Positions 17,359 to 25,314 of a stretch of 64,000 nt of DNA are shown piece after piece. Below the pieces are notes generated by a model. The model worked only from the letters and a program-made list of their open reading frames with translations. It was not told the origin of the DNA and did not search any database. The stretch is from VXYL01 sp965208525 (lineage in GTDB: Bacteria; Pseudomonadota; Gammaproteobacteria; Pseudomonadales; Azotimanducaceae), in the NCBI GenBank assembly GCA_965208525.1, contig OZ242340.1, positions 2,294,001 through 2,358,000 of the forward strand, written 5' to 3'. The position numbers and the translations under genes are program-made. The first letter of the stretch is position 1. The number at the start of each line of letters is the position of its first letter.

Positions 17359-18633
17359 ATGAGCGACGCCCCCGATCCTTGGACCGACGACCCCACCTTC
17401 CTCGAGGGCTGGCCCATGTCCACCCCCCTCGACATCCGCCGCGGCCTCACTCGCGAGGAGGATGTGTCGTTCCCATTGCGCTGGGGAATCATCAGCGCCT
17501 CGGCCATCGCCTCGGACTGGATCAAGTCGTTGCAGGACGTGCCCGGCGCGTCGGTCACGGCGGTGGCGGCGCGGGACATGGACCGCGCCAAGGCCTATGC
17601 GGAAGCACACGGGGTGGCCACCGCCTACGACTCCTATGCGGACCTGTGCAACGACCCCAACGTAGACATCGTGTACATCGCCTCCAAGACCTGGGATCAC
17701 CACCGCGACCTCCTCACCGCCATCGCCGCCGGCAAGCACGTCCTGTGCGAAAAGCCTTTCACGGACACCGCAAGCCAGGCGCGGGAGGTCTATGCGGCCG
17801 CGGACGAGGCTGGCGTCTTCTGCCAAGAGGCCATGTGGACCCGCTTCTTCCCGGCCATCGAACACGCCCGCGCCGCGATGGAGCGAGGCGACATCGGCGA
17901 GTTGCAGGTGGTGCAGGCGGACTACCCGGACCGGGTCTATGCACTCAATCCAGCCGTCACCGGCTTCGGCGCCGACGAGATGCCCTTGATCGCCGCCGCC
18001 GGTCGCGCGCCCCGCCCGCAGCCCCACGCCGGCGGCATTCCCTCCGCCCATGGCGGGGCACCGAGCGCCGCCGTCCTGCAGTACACCGAACAGCAAGGCA
18101 TTGCCGTCATCACCTTCCCGTCCGGTCGGTTCCCCGAAGAGACCCAATATATCGGCACCAAGGGCCGCATCACCATCGAGACCCCCTCGCACCATCCCTC
18201 TGCGCTAACCATCCGCACGGGCCGCCCGCCGCGCCGCGGCACCCGCAAGGACGAAGGCAAGCCGCCCATGGAACTCGACCCATCCCATGGTTGGAACGGC
18301 GATTGGATCGAAACCCACTGGAACCAGGACAGGAACCCCAGCAACGGCCCCTTCAACCACGCCGAACGCTTCGAGTACCCCCTGCCAACCCCAGCCCCCG
18401 TCACCCGCGGCCAACCGGCGGGCTCACGCTGGACCGGCGAAAAACTCATCCGCTACAAGGGCTGGACCTGGAGCGGCGGCAACCAACACGGCTTCACCTA
18501 CCAGGCCCAAGCCGTCCACCGCTGCATGGCGGCGGGCTTGAGCGAAATGCCGCAATTCACCCGCGCCGAATCCCTGCGCGTCTGCGAAATCATCGACGAG
18601 ATCAACCGTCAGTGCATGGAGAAGGGGTTTTAG
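17359..18633 (+). CDS. Gfo/Idh/MocA-family NAD(P)-dependent dehydrogenase
   Basis: A 424-residue oxidoreductase with an N-terminal Rossmann domain (LRWGIISASAIASDWIKSL, about 40-58), the family HVLCEKPFTD motif (about 130) carrying the catalytic-site Lys, and a C-terminal alpha/beta domain ending HRCMAAGLSEMPQFTRAESLRVCEIIDEI. The C-terminal pattern is close to dihydrodiol-dehydrogenase-like members. A YIGTKGRITIETPSHHPSALT segment lies mid-domain. About 40 residues precede the dinucleotide fold, so a shorter start (for example the Met at about residue 20) is possible. The sugar or diol substrate is not deducible. Confidence 0.85.
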   Translation: MSDAPDPWTDDPTFLEGWPMSTPLDIRRGLTREEDVSFPLRWGIISASAIASDWIKSLQDVPGASVTAVAARDMDRAKAYAEAHGVATAYDSYADLCNDPNVDIVYIASKTWDHHRDLLTAIAAGKHVLCEKPFTDTASQAREVYAAADEAGVFCQEAMWTRFFPAIEHARAAMERGDIGELQVVQADYPDRVYALNPAVTGFGADEMPLIAAAGRAPRPQPHAGGIPSAHGGAPSAAVLQYTEQQGIAVITFPSGRFPEETQYIGTKGRITIETPSHHPSALTIRTGRPPRRGTRKDEGKPPMELDPSHGWNGDWIETHWNQDRNPSNGPFNHAERFEYPLPTPAPVTRGQPAGSRWTGEKLIRYKGWTWSGGNQHGFTYQAQAVHRCMAAGLSEMPQFTRAESLRVCEIIDEINRQCMEKGF

Positions 18634-18767
18634 AGCTGCCGGGGGAAGGTCGCCTCACGCAGGAAAGGGCCAGACGCCGCCCTCCGAGTGCCCGTCTCGT
18701 CGAACCGGCAGGGGAGGCGAGATTCGCTCCTGTGACGGGGCTCGTCGAGCCGGGCGACCGGCCTTGA

Positions 18768-19640
18768 TTACCCCCGCATCGGGTTGATCGGAGCCCAAGA
18801 GTCCTTGGTGGCGAGGATGGCTTCGCCGACGTCTTCCACGTCCCAAGGGCCTTCGGCTTCGTCCTTTGCGGCCACGGGCTGCATCTGCCAGGAGAGCAGG
18901 GAGACGCGGTTGCCGGTGACGAGCCAGGTGCGGCCGGTGACTTCCTTTGCCTCGTCGGTGCAGAGCCACACCACGGCGGGGGAAACCTTCTCCGGGGGCA
19001 CGGCGGCCTTCGCCTGTTCCGGGAGGATGTCGTCGGTGAGTCGCGACAGCGCCGTCGGCGCGAGGATGTTCACGGTGATGCCGTAGCGGGCGCCTTCGAG
19101 GTACAGGCAGCGGGCGAAACCGGCGATGCCGGCCTTGGCGGCGCCGTAGTTGGTTTGGCCGAAGTTGCCAAGGAGGCCCGAGGTCGAGCTGGTGACGACG
19201 ATGCGACCGCCGTGGCCTTGCTCGAGCATCTGGTCGTAGGCCGCCTTGGCGGTAAGGTAGGTGCCGCGCAGGTGGACGTCGTTCACCACGTCCCACATGT
19301 CGTCGGTCATGTTCTTGAACGACTTGTCGCGCAGGATGCCGGCGTTGCAGATGCAGATGTCGAGCTTGCCGAAGTTGTCGACGGCAGCTTTCACCATGCC
19401 CAAGGCGTGCTCCTTGTTGGAGACGGAGCCGTAGTCCGCCACGGCCTGGCCGCCGGCGTCGCGAATCTCCTGCGCCACCTGGTCTGCCATCGCTGAGCCT
19501 GAGCCGGTGCCGTCGCGGGCACCGCCGAGGTCGTTCACCACCACAGCGGCGCCTTCCTGCGCCAAGAGCAGGGCGTGCGTGCGCCCCAAGCCGCCGCCGG
19601 CGCCGGTGACCAGCGCGACCTTGCCGTCCAACATTCCCAT
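18768..19640 (-). CDS. SDR-family hydroxyacyl-CoA/steroid dehydrogenase-like enzyme
   Basis: A 290-residue classical short-chain dehydrogenase. The cofactor motif is TGAGGGLGRTHA (about 10-21), followed by the VVNDLGGARDGTGSG insertion that is characteristic of the 17-beta-HSD type 4/(3R)-hydroxyacyl-CoA dehydrogenase branch. CNAG, the catalytic Ser in VVTSSTSG and YGAAK (Y-x3-K) follow. A C-terminal tail contains EDVGEAILATKDSW. ATG 19640 has GGAGGACC upstream. It is divergent from another SDR gene across a 121-nt gap. A fatty-acyl or steroid substrate is plausible. Confidence 0.88.
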   Translation of the reverse strand: MGMLDGKVALVTGAGGGLGRTHALLLAQEGAAVVVNDLGGARDGTGSGSAMADQVAQEIRDAGGQAVADYGSVSNKEHALGMVKAAVDNFGKLDICICNAGILRDKSFKNMTDDMWDVVNDVHLRGTYLTAKAAYDQMLEQGHGGRIVVTSSTSGLLGNFGQTNYGAAKAGIAGFARCLYLEGARYGITVNILAPTALSRLTDDILPEQAKAAVPPEKVSPAVVWLCTDEAKEVTGRTWLVTGNRVSLLSWQMQPVAAKDEAEGPWDVEDVGEAILATKDSWAPINPMRG

Positions 19641-19761
19641 GAGGTCCTCCGATAGAATCGATTTGCGCGCGTAATGGCGACGCGGAAGGCGCGCATGATA
19701 TAGCGGACACGCGGCGAAATGCGGCGCGGTTTTGGGGTTTTTGAGCGCTTCGGAGGTCGAT

Positions 19762-20514
19762 GTGGGAGATATCTTTGACATGAGCGGCAAGGTTGCGCTC
19801 ATCACCGGCGGCAGTCGCGGGCTTGGCCGTGCCATGGCGCTGGCGTTCGCCGAACGAGGCGCGGATATCGTCGTCACCAGCCGCAAGATCGACAACTGCG
19901 AAGCGGTGGCGGACGAAGTGCGGGCTCTTGGCCGGGAAGCGTTGGCGCACGCTTGCCACGTTGGCCACTGGGATGAACTGGGCACACTCGCCGAGGCCGC
20001 TTACGACCGTTTCGGCAAGGTGGACGTGCTCGTCAACAACGCCGGCATGTCGCCGCTCTATCCGAAGCTCTCCGCTGTGACGGAGGACCTGTTCGACAAG
20101 GTGGTGGGCGTCAACCTCAAGGGTCCATACCGACTCTCTGCCCTCGTCGGCGAACGCATGGCACAAGGCGATGGTGGCGCCATCATCAACGTCAGCAGCA
20201 CGGCGGCGGTTCACGCCACCCCCGACTCGGAGCCCTACGGTGCCGCCAAGGCCGGCATCAACTCCCTCACCCTCTCCTTGGCGCGTGGCTTTGGCCCGAA
20301 GGTTCGCGTCAACTGCATTCAGGCCGGCCCGTTCCTCACCGACATCTCCAAGGCCTGGGACATGCCCTCCTTCGAACGCAACGCCAAGGCGAACATCGCC
20401 CTGCAGCGCGGCGGCGAACCGGAAGAAGTGGTCGGCGCGGCACTCTATCTCGCCAGCGACGCCGGCAGCTTCACCACCGGCACCATCATTCGGGTGGACG
20501 GCGGCTCCTTTTGA
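19762..20514 (+). CDS. SDR-family oxidoreductase
   Basis: A classical short-chain dehydrogenase of about 250 residues with TGGSRGLGRAMA (cofactor loop), NNAGMSP, NVSSTAAVHA (catalytic Ser), YGAAKAG (Tyr/Lys) and a C-terminal GTIIRVDGGSF. GTG 19762 is chosen because GGAGG lies six bases upstream; an in-frame TTG at 19732 and an ATG at 19789 are alternatives. It lies divergent to the hydroxyacyl-CoA-dehydrogenase-like SDR, so the two may share control. The substrate is unknown. Confidence 0.86.
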   Translation: MGDIFDMSGKVALITGGSRGLGRAMALAFAERGADIVVTSRKIDNCEAVADEVRALGREALAHACHVGHWDELGTLAEAAYDRFGKVDVLVNNAGMSPLYPKLSAVTEDLFDKVVGVNLKGPYRLSALVGERMAQGDGGAIINVSSTAAVHATPDSEPYGAAKAGINSLTLSLARGFGPKVRVNCIQAGPFLTDISKAWDMPSFERNAKANIALQRGGEPEEVVGAALYLASDAGSFTTGTIIRVDGGSF

Positions 20515-20579
20515 ACCGCGCAGGGGCGACCCTGTGGTCGCGCGTGGGTCGAACCGGCGCCGTTCTTCAGCGCCAAAAC

Positions 20580-20600
20580 GGGCGAGGACAAGCCTCGCCC
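20580..20600. repeat. GC-rich hairpin overlapping an intergenic REP-like repeat
   Basis: An 8-bp perfect stem GGGCGAGG/CCTCGCCC with a 5-nt loop between two convergent genes. It could serve as a bidirectional terminator, and it resembles the other dispersed GGGCG-type palindromes in the window. Confidence 0.5.
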
Positions 20601-21473
20601 CTACGATGTCGTGGCCAGCGCTCGGACAACGGCGGGCGACAGATCCTCGCCCGTGAGGCGTTCGTAGGTCTCGAGCCAGCCGGGGTTGGCGAGGTTGATT
20701 TCCAGCACGTAGGGCCATGCCAGGTCGATGGCGGCGAAGCCTACCCTTTGGTGTAGGAGGCGGCCGGCCAGCTTCTGCGCAAGCGCCAACTCATCGGGTT
20801 CGAGCGTTGCTGGCATCGGGGTCGCGCCGGCGTGAAGGTTGCCGCGATGGTCGCTTGGCGCCTTGCCGTAGGCCCCCACCACTTGGCCCCCGACCAAAAG
20901 CACGCGCCGTTCGCCTCGTTCCATGGGAATGCGTCGTTGCAGCAGGGCATAGCGACCGTACTGGGTCAGATGGCCGAGGATTGCGCCGAGGTTCGCATCC
21001 CCCGCCCGCAATAGGAACACGTCCCTGCCAAAGCTCCCCGCCGGAGGCTTGCCGATCCAGTCGCCGCCTGAACTGACCAAGGCTGCGAGCGCGGAGGGAT
21101 CGTTGGAGAGGTGCGACTCCGGGTGCGGAATGTCGGGCTGGTCGAGATAGAGCGAGACCTTGCCATGCTGGCGCGTCAAGGCGGCGGGGGTGTTGACGAA
21201 TCGGTCTTCGGGAAGCGCGCGTAGCATCTGCATGCGGTCCAAGTACGTGGCAGCGTTGCCGAAGCCGAGGATGAAGTAGCGATCTTGGCCTGCCAGGGGC
21301 ACGCGTACGCCGTCGGAACTGACGCCAGAGAGGCGCCGTCCATCCAGCGCTAGCGACTCATGCTCGATGCAGACAGTTTCCCAGCCGCCGACGGTGAAGG
21401 CGCGTGGCAGCCGGGTCCGGTTGTCGTTGGCGGAACGGCCGCTCAACGATGCGAAGAAGACGATGCTGGGCAT
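20601..21473 (-). CDS. ATP-grasp protein resembling glutathione synthetase
   Basis: A 290-residue protein with ATP-grasp features. They are a substrate-binding N-domain, GDWIGKPPAGSFGRDVFLL (like the KPLDGxGG nucleotide loop of GshB), LLQRRIPMERGERRVLLVGGQVVGAYGK, and a metal/ATP-binding GFAAIDLAWPYVLEINLANPGWLETYERLTG. It is slightly shorter than typical GshB (about 315) and diverges from it, so another carboxylate-amine ligase activity is possible. It lies directly downstream of hicB on the same strand, 43 nt away. Confidence 0.7.
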   Translation of the reverse strand: MPSIVFFASLSGRSANDNRTRLPRAFTVGGWETVCIEHESLALDGRRLSGVSSDGVRVPLAGQDRYFILGFGNAATYLDRMQMLRALPEDRFVNTPAALTRQHGKVSLYLDQPDIPHPESHLSNDPSALAALVSSGGDWIGKPPAGSFGRDVFLLRAGDANLGAILGHLTQYGRYALLQRRIPMERGERRVLLVGGQVVGAYGKAPSDHRGNLHAGATPMPATLEPDELALAQKLAGRLLHQRVGFAAIDLAWPYVLEINLANPGWLETYERLTGEDLSPAVVRALATTS

Positions 21474-21516
21474 GGGTTGGCGGAGCCGGGGAGCGTGGCA
21501 TCAGTGCCTGTGGTCG

Positions 21517-21729
21517 TCACGCGTACAGCAGGCGCTCGCCCTTGGGCTGTGGTATCGCGTCTCCGAACTCCCGCGCTGTGTCGATCCAGAGGTCCATCGC
21601 CTCGTTGACGCTTGCAAGAGCGTCCGCCTGCGTGTCGCCGTGCGCCATGCACCCCGGCAGCTCCGGCACCTCCGCGATGAAGGCTGCATCCTCGTTGCTC
21701 CAATAGAGGATGATCTCGTACTTGTACAT
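21517..21729 (-). CDS. hicB: HicB-family antitoxin
   Basis: A 70-residue HicB-like protein with the partial RNase H fold signature YEIILYWSNEDAAFIAEVPELPGCMAHGDTQADALASVNEAMDLWI. In HicAB systems HicB binds and neutralises the mRNA interferase HicA. ATG 21729 overlaps the hicA stop (TGATG); a GTG one codon upstream is also possible. It lacks a C-terminal DNA-binding domain, as do many short HicBs. The upstream hicA is frameshifted, so the antitoxin may now be orphaned. Confidence 0.88.
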   Translation of the reverse strand: MYKYEIILYWSNEDAAFIAEVPELPGCMAHGDTQADALASVNEAMDLWIDTAREFGDAIPQPKGERLLYA

Positions 21730-21982
21730 CACTCGTCGCCTCCAAGTTGGTACTTCAAAGCCACCCGTCGGACTTGCCGGACTTGGTACGTCTTGGCGTT
21801 CCCGTTGTCCCGTTGCAGGTTTACCCTTCCTGAATGCCTTCCTTTCGGTACACGTGATGGCTCCCGCGAATGCGCTCGTCGAACTCGAGATATCGCATCA
21901 GCGCACACAGATCGGTGAAACGGATGTTGGCATCCGACCTGCCCGCAAGTATCGTGCGCAGGAGCCGTTCATGCCGATTCAT
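21729..21982 (-). pseudogene. hicA: hicA toxin gene broken by a one-base frameshift
   Basis: Read from ATG 21982, the frame gives a HicA-like protein (HERLLRTILAG, then SDANIRFTDLCALMRYL, FDERIRGSHHVYRKEG) with the conserved catalytic-type GSHH, but stops at TAA 21823-21821 after 53 residues. Shifting frame at the GGG run (21826-21824) restores the rest of the family: VNLQRDNGNAKTYQVRQVRR then VALKYQLGGDE. It ends in a TGA that overlaps hicB. One missing base therefore explains the break. The full-length product would be about 84 residues, normal for HicA. It could be true inactivation, a slippery-site frameshift or a sequencing error in a G run. Confidence 0.82.
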
Positions 21983-22062
21983 GCCGCGTCACGCATCCGC
22001 CCAATCCGGCAAGTGTAGCGTGTTGGCGTGAGGGTCACGCGAAGGTGCTGGCGCGACGGTGT

Positions 22063-23103
22063 ATGATCGAAATCATGCGTGATTACAGCCTGCTACCAGC
22101 CGAGGTTCCGGCCTTTGTGCCGGAAGTGCTCGATGGTGCACGGCGGGAGGAGCTCAAGGAGCGGATTCAGGAGCTCCTGCGCGAGCGGGGGGCCGCGTTG
22201 GTGGCGCATTACTACGTCGATGGCGATGTGCAGGATGTTGCCGAAGAGACGGGCGGTTGCGTGGCCGACTCGCTGGAGATGGCGCGATTTGGGCGGGATC
22301 ACCCGGCAGACACGCTCATCGTTGCCGGCGTTCGGTTCATGGGCGAGACGGCGAAGATCCTCTCGCCGGAGAAGCGGGTGTTCATGCCGACGCTGAAGGC
22401 GGAATGCTCGCTCGACATCGGCTGCCCGCCGGAGGAGTTCCGCGCCTTTTGCGAGGCGAATCCCGACCGGACGGTGGTCGTCTATGCCAATACGTCCGTG
22501 GCCGTGAAGGCGATGGCGGATTGGGTGGTCACGTCTAGCGTAGGTCTCAAGATCGTCGAGCATCTTGCGGCCCGCGGCGAGAAGATTCTCTGGGCGCCGG
22601 ACAAGCACCTCGGTGCCTATATCGCCGCCAAGACCGGCGCCGACATGCTGCTGTGGAGCGGCGCCTGTGTCGTCCACGAGGAGTTCAAGTTTCAAGCGCT
22701 GCTCGACATGAAGGCGGTGTACCCGGACGCAGGGGTTCTGGTGCATCCAGAGTCGCCGGCGGCGGTTATCGACATTGCCGATTGCGTAGGCTCCACGAGC
22801 CAGATCATTAGGGCCTCGCAGGAACTTCCGCACGACACCTTCATCGTCGCCACCGACCGGGGCATCTTCCACAAGCTGCGCAAGGAATCGCCGGGCAAGC
22901 GGTTCATCGAAGCGCCGACGGCGGGTGACGGCGCCACCTGCCGCAGTTGCGCACATTGCCCCTGGATGGCGATGAACGAACTGCAAGCCCTTGCAGACAC
23001 CCTCGAACGGCTCGATGCATCGCCGAACGAGATCCTCGTGGATGCCCAGACCGCGAAACGGGCATTGCGACCGCTCGACCGGATGCTGAGCTTCAGCGCA
23101 TGA
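22063..23103 (+). CDS. nadA: Quinolinate synthase
   Basis: A cytoplasmic 4Fe-4S enzyme of about 346 residues that condenses iminoaspartate with dihydroxyacetone phosphate in de novo NAD synthesis. The substrate-loop segments LVAHYYVDGDVQDVAEETG and GVRFMGETAKILSPEK are present. Three cluster cysteines appear in the expected contexts: KAECSLDIGCP, SGACVVHEEF and CRSCAHCPWMAMNEL. VYANTSVAVKAMADWVVTSS and HPES are also conserved. Starts at 22045 (GTG) and 22075 (ATG) are alternatives. nadB and nadC are not adjacent. Confidence 0.95.
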   Translation: MIEIMRDYSLLPAEVPAFVPEVLDGARREELKERIQELLRERGAALVAHYYVDGDVQDVAEETGGCVADSLEMARFGRDHPADTLIVAGVRFMGETAKILSPEKRVFMPTLKAECSLDIGCPPEEFRAFCEANPDRTVVVYANTSVAVKAMADWVVTSSVGLKIVEHLAARGEKILWAPDKHLGAYIAAKTGADMLLWSGACVVHEEFKFQALLDMKAVYPDAGVLVHPESPAAVIDIADCVGSTSQIIRASQELPHDTFIVATDRGIFHKLRKESPGKRFIEAPTAGDGATCRSCAHCPWMAMNELQALADTLERLDASPNEILVDAQTAKRALRPLDRMLSFSA

Positions 23104-23161
23104 CCTCCGGCGGCGGGCGACTGCCGCGGAACGATCCTCGTCACATCCGGCACGATCCGGA

Positions 23162-24085
23162 ATGCCCCGGTCACCCTTGTCGGGAGTTGCCGCCGTGAGC
23201 CTTGGCGTGGCGTGGGTGGACGGTGCCAGCGGCTTCGTCGGATCGCATCTCACAGCGCATCTTCGTGCCGCCGGGTGGGATGTGGAGGAGGCCAGCGTTC
23301 GAGCGGCGCGGCCGATTGTGATGCCACGAGGGGCGACGGTCTTTCATTTGGCTGGCCTCGCGCACGATGCCGGTGCCGACGGGCAAGCCCTCATGCGCGC
23401 CAATCGCGACTTGGCCGTTGCTGCGCATGAGGCTGCCGTTGCGGCTGATGCTCGGGCCTTCATCCACGTCAGCAGCGCGACGGTCTTGGGCGGTGGACAA
23501 GAGGCTCCCGTGGACGAAAGCGCGCCGCTTAACCCCGCCGGTGCCTACGCCGTCAGCAAGGCGGAGGCGGAAGTGGCGTTGCAGGAAGCCGCGGGCGGGG
23601 TTCCGGTTGCCATCGTGCGCCCGCCGCTCGTGTATGGCGCTGGCGTCAAGGCCAACTTCCTGCGTTTACTTGGCTGGCTAGCTCGGCGGCGTCCCGTGCC
23701 GGTAGTCGCCAATGCGGGTCGGCGGAGCTTCGTCTCCGTGGCGAACCTGACCCACGCGCTGGACGCCATCGCGCAGGCAACGCCGACGCAGGAACCGTGC
23801 AGAATCTGGCATGTGCGGGATGGGGAAGATGTGGCATTCGACGAGCTTTGTCGACGTCTCGGAGAAGCGCTCGACGTGCCAGTTCGCGTCTGGCGGGTGC
23901 CGCGTGGGCTCTCGACCTTGGGGGTTGGGCTTGTGCGGACGGGGAGCGGCTCGAATCCGCTCGAAGCGTTGCGCCTCGACGACACGCAACTGCGGAGCGA
24001 ACTCTACTGGCAACCCACGGAATCTCTCGATGGTGGGCTGAGGACCCTGGCACGCTGGTATCGCTCGGGGGGAGGTGGCCGGTGA
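23162..24085 (+). CDS. WbpV-like NAD-dependent nucleotide-sugar epimerase/dehydratase
   Basis: A 307-residue extended SDR with the NAD motif DGASGFVGSHL (about 20-30), HLAGLAHDAG, the catalytic Ser region HVSSATVLG and YAVSK (Y-x3-K). It then has IVRPPLVYGAGVKANFLRLL and SFVSVANLTHALDAI. This pattern matches the UDP-sugar 4-epimerase-like WbpV/WbgZ group that feeds O-antigen synthesis. It lies upstream of a WbpL-like transferase and a WbpM-like dehydratase in the same order as in Pseudomonas, which supports the assignment. Its start could be the ATG at 23162 or a GTG near 23195. Confidence 0.85.
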   Translation: MPRSPLSGVAAVSLGVAWVDGASGFVGSHLTAHLRAAGWDVEEASVRAARPIVMPRGATVFHLAGLAHDAGADGQALMRANRDLAVAAHEAAVAADARAFIHVSSATVLGGGQEAPVDESAPLNPAGAYAVSKAEAEVALQEAAGGVPVAIVRPPLVYGAGVKANFLRLLGWLARRRPVPVVANAGRRSFVSVANLTHALDAIAQATPTQEPCRIWHVRDGEDVAFDELCRRLGEALDVPVRVWRVPRGLSTLGVGLVRTGSGSNPLEALRLDDTQLRSELYWQPTESLDGGLRTLARWYRSGGGGR

Positions 24086-24165
24086 ATTGCGAAGGCGCTG
24101 ACACCCCTGGCCTCGGGAACCTTCGAGTTACGACCAATGTTCGATCTGTTGGGGGGCCTTTGGGG

Positions 24166-24303
24166 GGGAGGGCATCCTGCCCTCCCAACGCGCCGTTAGG
24201 CGCGTTCGTTTCGCGGCGCGTTGAATGCTCGTGGCGCCTTCTCGAGTTGGCGAGGCCCAGCCGTTTCGCGTCTTGCGGCGGGTGGGAAGGCAAGCTGCCT
24301 TCC
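24166..24303. repeat. Cluster of three short perfect hairpins
   Basis: Three hairpins fill the wbpV-wbpL gap (24086-24311): 24166-24186 (9-bp stem around GGGAGGGCA), 24187-24206 (AACGCGCC/GGCGCGTT) and 24285-24303 (GGAAGGCA/TGCCTTCC). They look like REP-type insertions and may modulate transcript stability in the sugar operon. Confidence 0.55.
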
Positions 24304-24311
24304 CCGGCAAG

Positions 24312-25295
24312 ATGAGTGGCTTCGATGTAGCCGTGATAGGTGCGATTGTCGCTTTCGTGGGGGCGTTTCTGCTTGGCTCTTTGCTAGCGATGCTCGTGCG
24401 GGTGTTTTCTCGTCGGTTGGGTCTGATGGCCACGCCCAACGCGCGCAGTTCGCATGAAGTGGAGACCCCAACCGGTGGGGGCTTGGGCATTGTCGTTGCC
24501 TTGCTCGCGTGGTTTGCATGGGCGGCGCGGTTTGGCGAGGGGTTGCCGGCTTCCGTCCTCCTTGTCGCAGGGGGGGTGGTAGCAATCGTTGGTTTGCTCG
24601 ACGACCTCAGCGATCTGTCGCGCAGTATCCGACTCGCGTGTCAGGTGGGTGCCACGGGACTTTGCGTCGCCTGGGCATTCCACACCAGCATTTGGTTCGA
24701 CCTGGCGCTCGTGGTACTCGCCGTGTGGTTCGTGAACCTATACAACTTCATGGACGGCATCGACGGGCTTGCGGCCTCCCAAGGTGCTGCCTTTGCCCTC
24801 GGCGTGCTCGTGATGGGGGATGCGAACCTCGCGTCGGGCACGCTGCTCGTGCTCTTGGGAGCCTGTGCCGGCTTTCTGTGCCTGAACTGGGCGCCGGCGC
24901 GGGTGTTCATGGGCGATGTGTGCAGCGGCTTCCTGGGCCTCGTGGTGTTCGTGCTGGCGCTTTGGCTGCACACGACCGGCGAGTTCCACATCGCCGCCAG
25001 CGCCATCGTCCTCGCGGTGTTCTGGTTTGACGCCACTTGGACGCTGTGTGTCAGAATCGTCACGGGGCAGCGATTCATGGAAGCGCACCGATCCCATCTC
25101 TACCAGATCATCTCGCGGCGGCTTGGTCACGGCGCCACCGCGGCCCTCTTCTGGGCCTACTGGGCACTGTGGCTGCTGCCGCTTGCCTGGGCTGTCGGTG
25201 CGTGGCCGAAGCTCGCGCCCGTGGCCGTGGCCCTCGCCGGCGTTCCCTTGGCAATCGCGAGCGTCCGGTTCCGCGCTGGTCGAGACAACGGTTGA
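24312..25295 (+). CDS. WbpL/WecA-like polyprenyl-phosphate glycosyl-1-phosphate transferase
   Basis: A 327-residue polytopic inner-membrane protein (about ten helices) of the MraY/WecA family. It transfers a sugar-1-phosphate from a UDP-sugar to undecaprenyl phosphate and so starts O-antigen or capsule units. The catalytic motifs are visible: GLLDDLSDLSRSIRL (DD motif), NLYNFMDGIDGLAASQ, WAPARVFMGDVCSGFLG and the HRSHLYQ loop. ATG 24312 is the first plausible start; the frame extends through the upstream hairpins to 24225. It is followed 19 nt later by the wbpM-like gene. Confidence 0.9.
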   Translation: MSGFDVAVIGAIVAFVGAFLLGSLLAMLVRVFSRRLGLMATPNARSSHEVETPTGGGLGIVVALLAWFAWAARFGEGLPASVLLVAGGVVAIVGLLDDLSDLSRSIRLACQVGATGLCVAWAFHTSIWFDLALVVLAVWFVNLYNFMDGIDGLAASQGAAFALGVLVMGDANLASGTLLVLLGACAGFLCLNWAPARVFMGDVCSGFLGLVVFVLALWLHTTGEFHIAASAIVLAVFWFDATWTLCVRIVTGQRFMEAHRSHLYQIISRRLGHGATAALFWAYWALWLLPLAWAVGAWPKLAPVAVALAGVPLAIASVRFRAGRDNG

Positions 25296-25314
25296 CAACG
25301 CAGGGGCTCGCAGG

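Noticed and set aside
16885..18195. 436-codon minus-strand frame
   Set aside because: Crosses the repeat element and lies antisense to the dehydrogenase; no family features.
17214..18767. 517-codon plus-strand frame
   Set aside because: It overlaps the Gfo/Idh/MocA gene in another frame and reads as Arg/Pro/His-rich sequence with no family features; a high-GC shadow.
18655..20718. 687-codon minus-strand frame spanning both SDR genes
   Set aside because: It covers two well-supported SDR genes in the wrong frame or strand and shows no domain pattern of its own.
22093..23253. 386-codon minus-strand frame
   Set aside because: Antisense to nadA, which has all expected cluster cysteines.
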